This document shows positions 5,424-5,448 of a DNA stretch of 5,448 nt, piece by piece. Both the position numbers and the translations under genes were made by a program. The notes beneath the pieces were generated by a model that saw only the letters and a program-made list of their open reading frames with translations, made no database searches and was not told where the DNA came from. Origin of the DNA: Holosporales bacterium. Lineage in GTDB: Bacteria; Pseudomonadota; Alphaproteobacteria; RUG11792. Each line of letters opens with the position of its first letter. Positions within the stretch are counted from its first letter, which is position 1. The stretch spans positions 1-5,448 of the forward strand of contig JAIRKP010000009.1 in the NCBI GenBank assembly GCA_031260085.1, in the 5' to 3' direction.

Positions 5424-5448
5424 TAAAAAAGTTTAGTGAAATACATAT
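5424..5448. other. Short tail after rep, probable circle junction
   Basis: Only 25 bp follow the rep stop, beginning with a second TAA. If the molecule is circular, this joins base 1, leaving 132 bp between rep and RhuM. No terminator hairpin is evident; AAAAGTTT (5427-5434) could pair with AAACTTTT (25-32) across the join, but with a 38-nt loop. Confidence 0.4.

Overview
The window looks like a small mobilizable plasmid from a Bacteroidota host (Bacteroides or Parabacteroides type), probably the whole circle opened between the rep stop and the next promoter. The reasons are AT-rich DNA, three or four perfect copies of the Bacteroidota -7 promoter element TAnnTTTG placed just upstream of genes, a BtgA/BtgB-type mobilization pair typical of that phylum, an iteron origin with its Rep_3 initiator, and a short gene-free join at the window ends. 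Circularity itself cannot be proved from the sequence.

Layout: (1) 1-1550, a forward two-gene operon. It encodes a RhuM-family protein with a C-terminal phospholipase-D-like domain and a small serine resolvase, expressed from a promoter nested in a repeated AAATCGAA motif. This block has a different composition from the rest: 16 CCGG tetranucleotides here against 2 in the remaining 3.9 kb. (2) 1555-3055, a reverse mobilization operon: a BfmA/BtgA-like accessory protein, then a DUF5712/BtgB-like relaxase overlapping it by 11 bp. It converges with the resolvase gene, 4 bp away. (3) 3085-4103, about 1 kb without genes. It holds the mob promoter, a set of palindromes and hairpins that are the best oriT candidate (about 3265-3390), and the replication origin: five 20-bp iterons plus a partial sixth (3780-3894), bordered by a 13-bp inverted repeat. 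(4) 4104-5423, the replication initiator, whose last 80 or so residues look like DnaA domain I.

How the parts fit: Rep binds the iterons and starts replication, possibly loading host DnaB through its own DnaA-domain-I-like tail. The two Mob proteins act on an oriT near their own promoter and rely on a co-resident conjugative element. The resolvase would keep multimers resolved. The RhuM-PLD protein is accessory cargo of unknown function, possibly in defence or plasmid maintenance. The most interesting points are the DnaA-I-like tail on Rep, the 13-bp sequence shared between the mob promoter and the candidate oriT, and the compositionally foreign RhuM-PLD/resolvase block.
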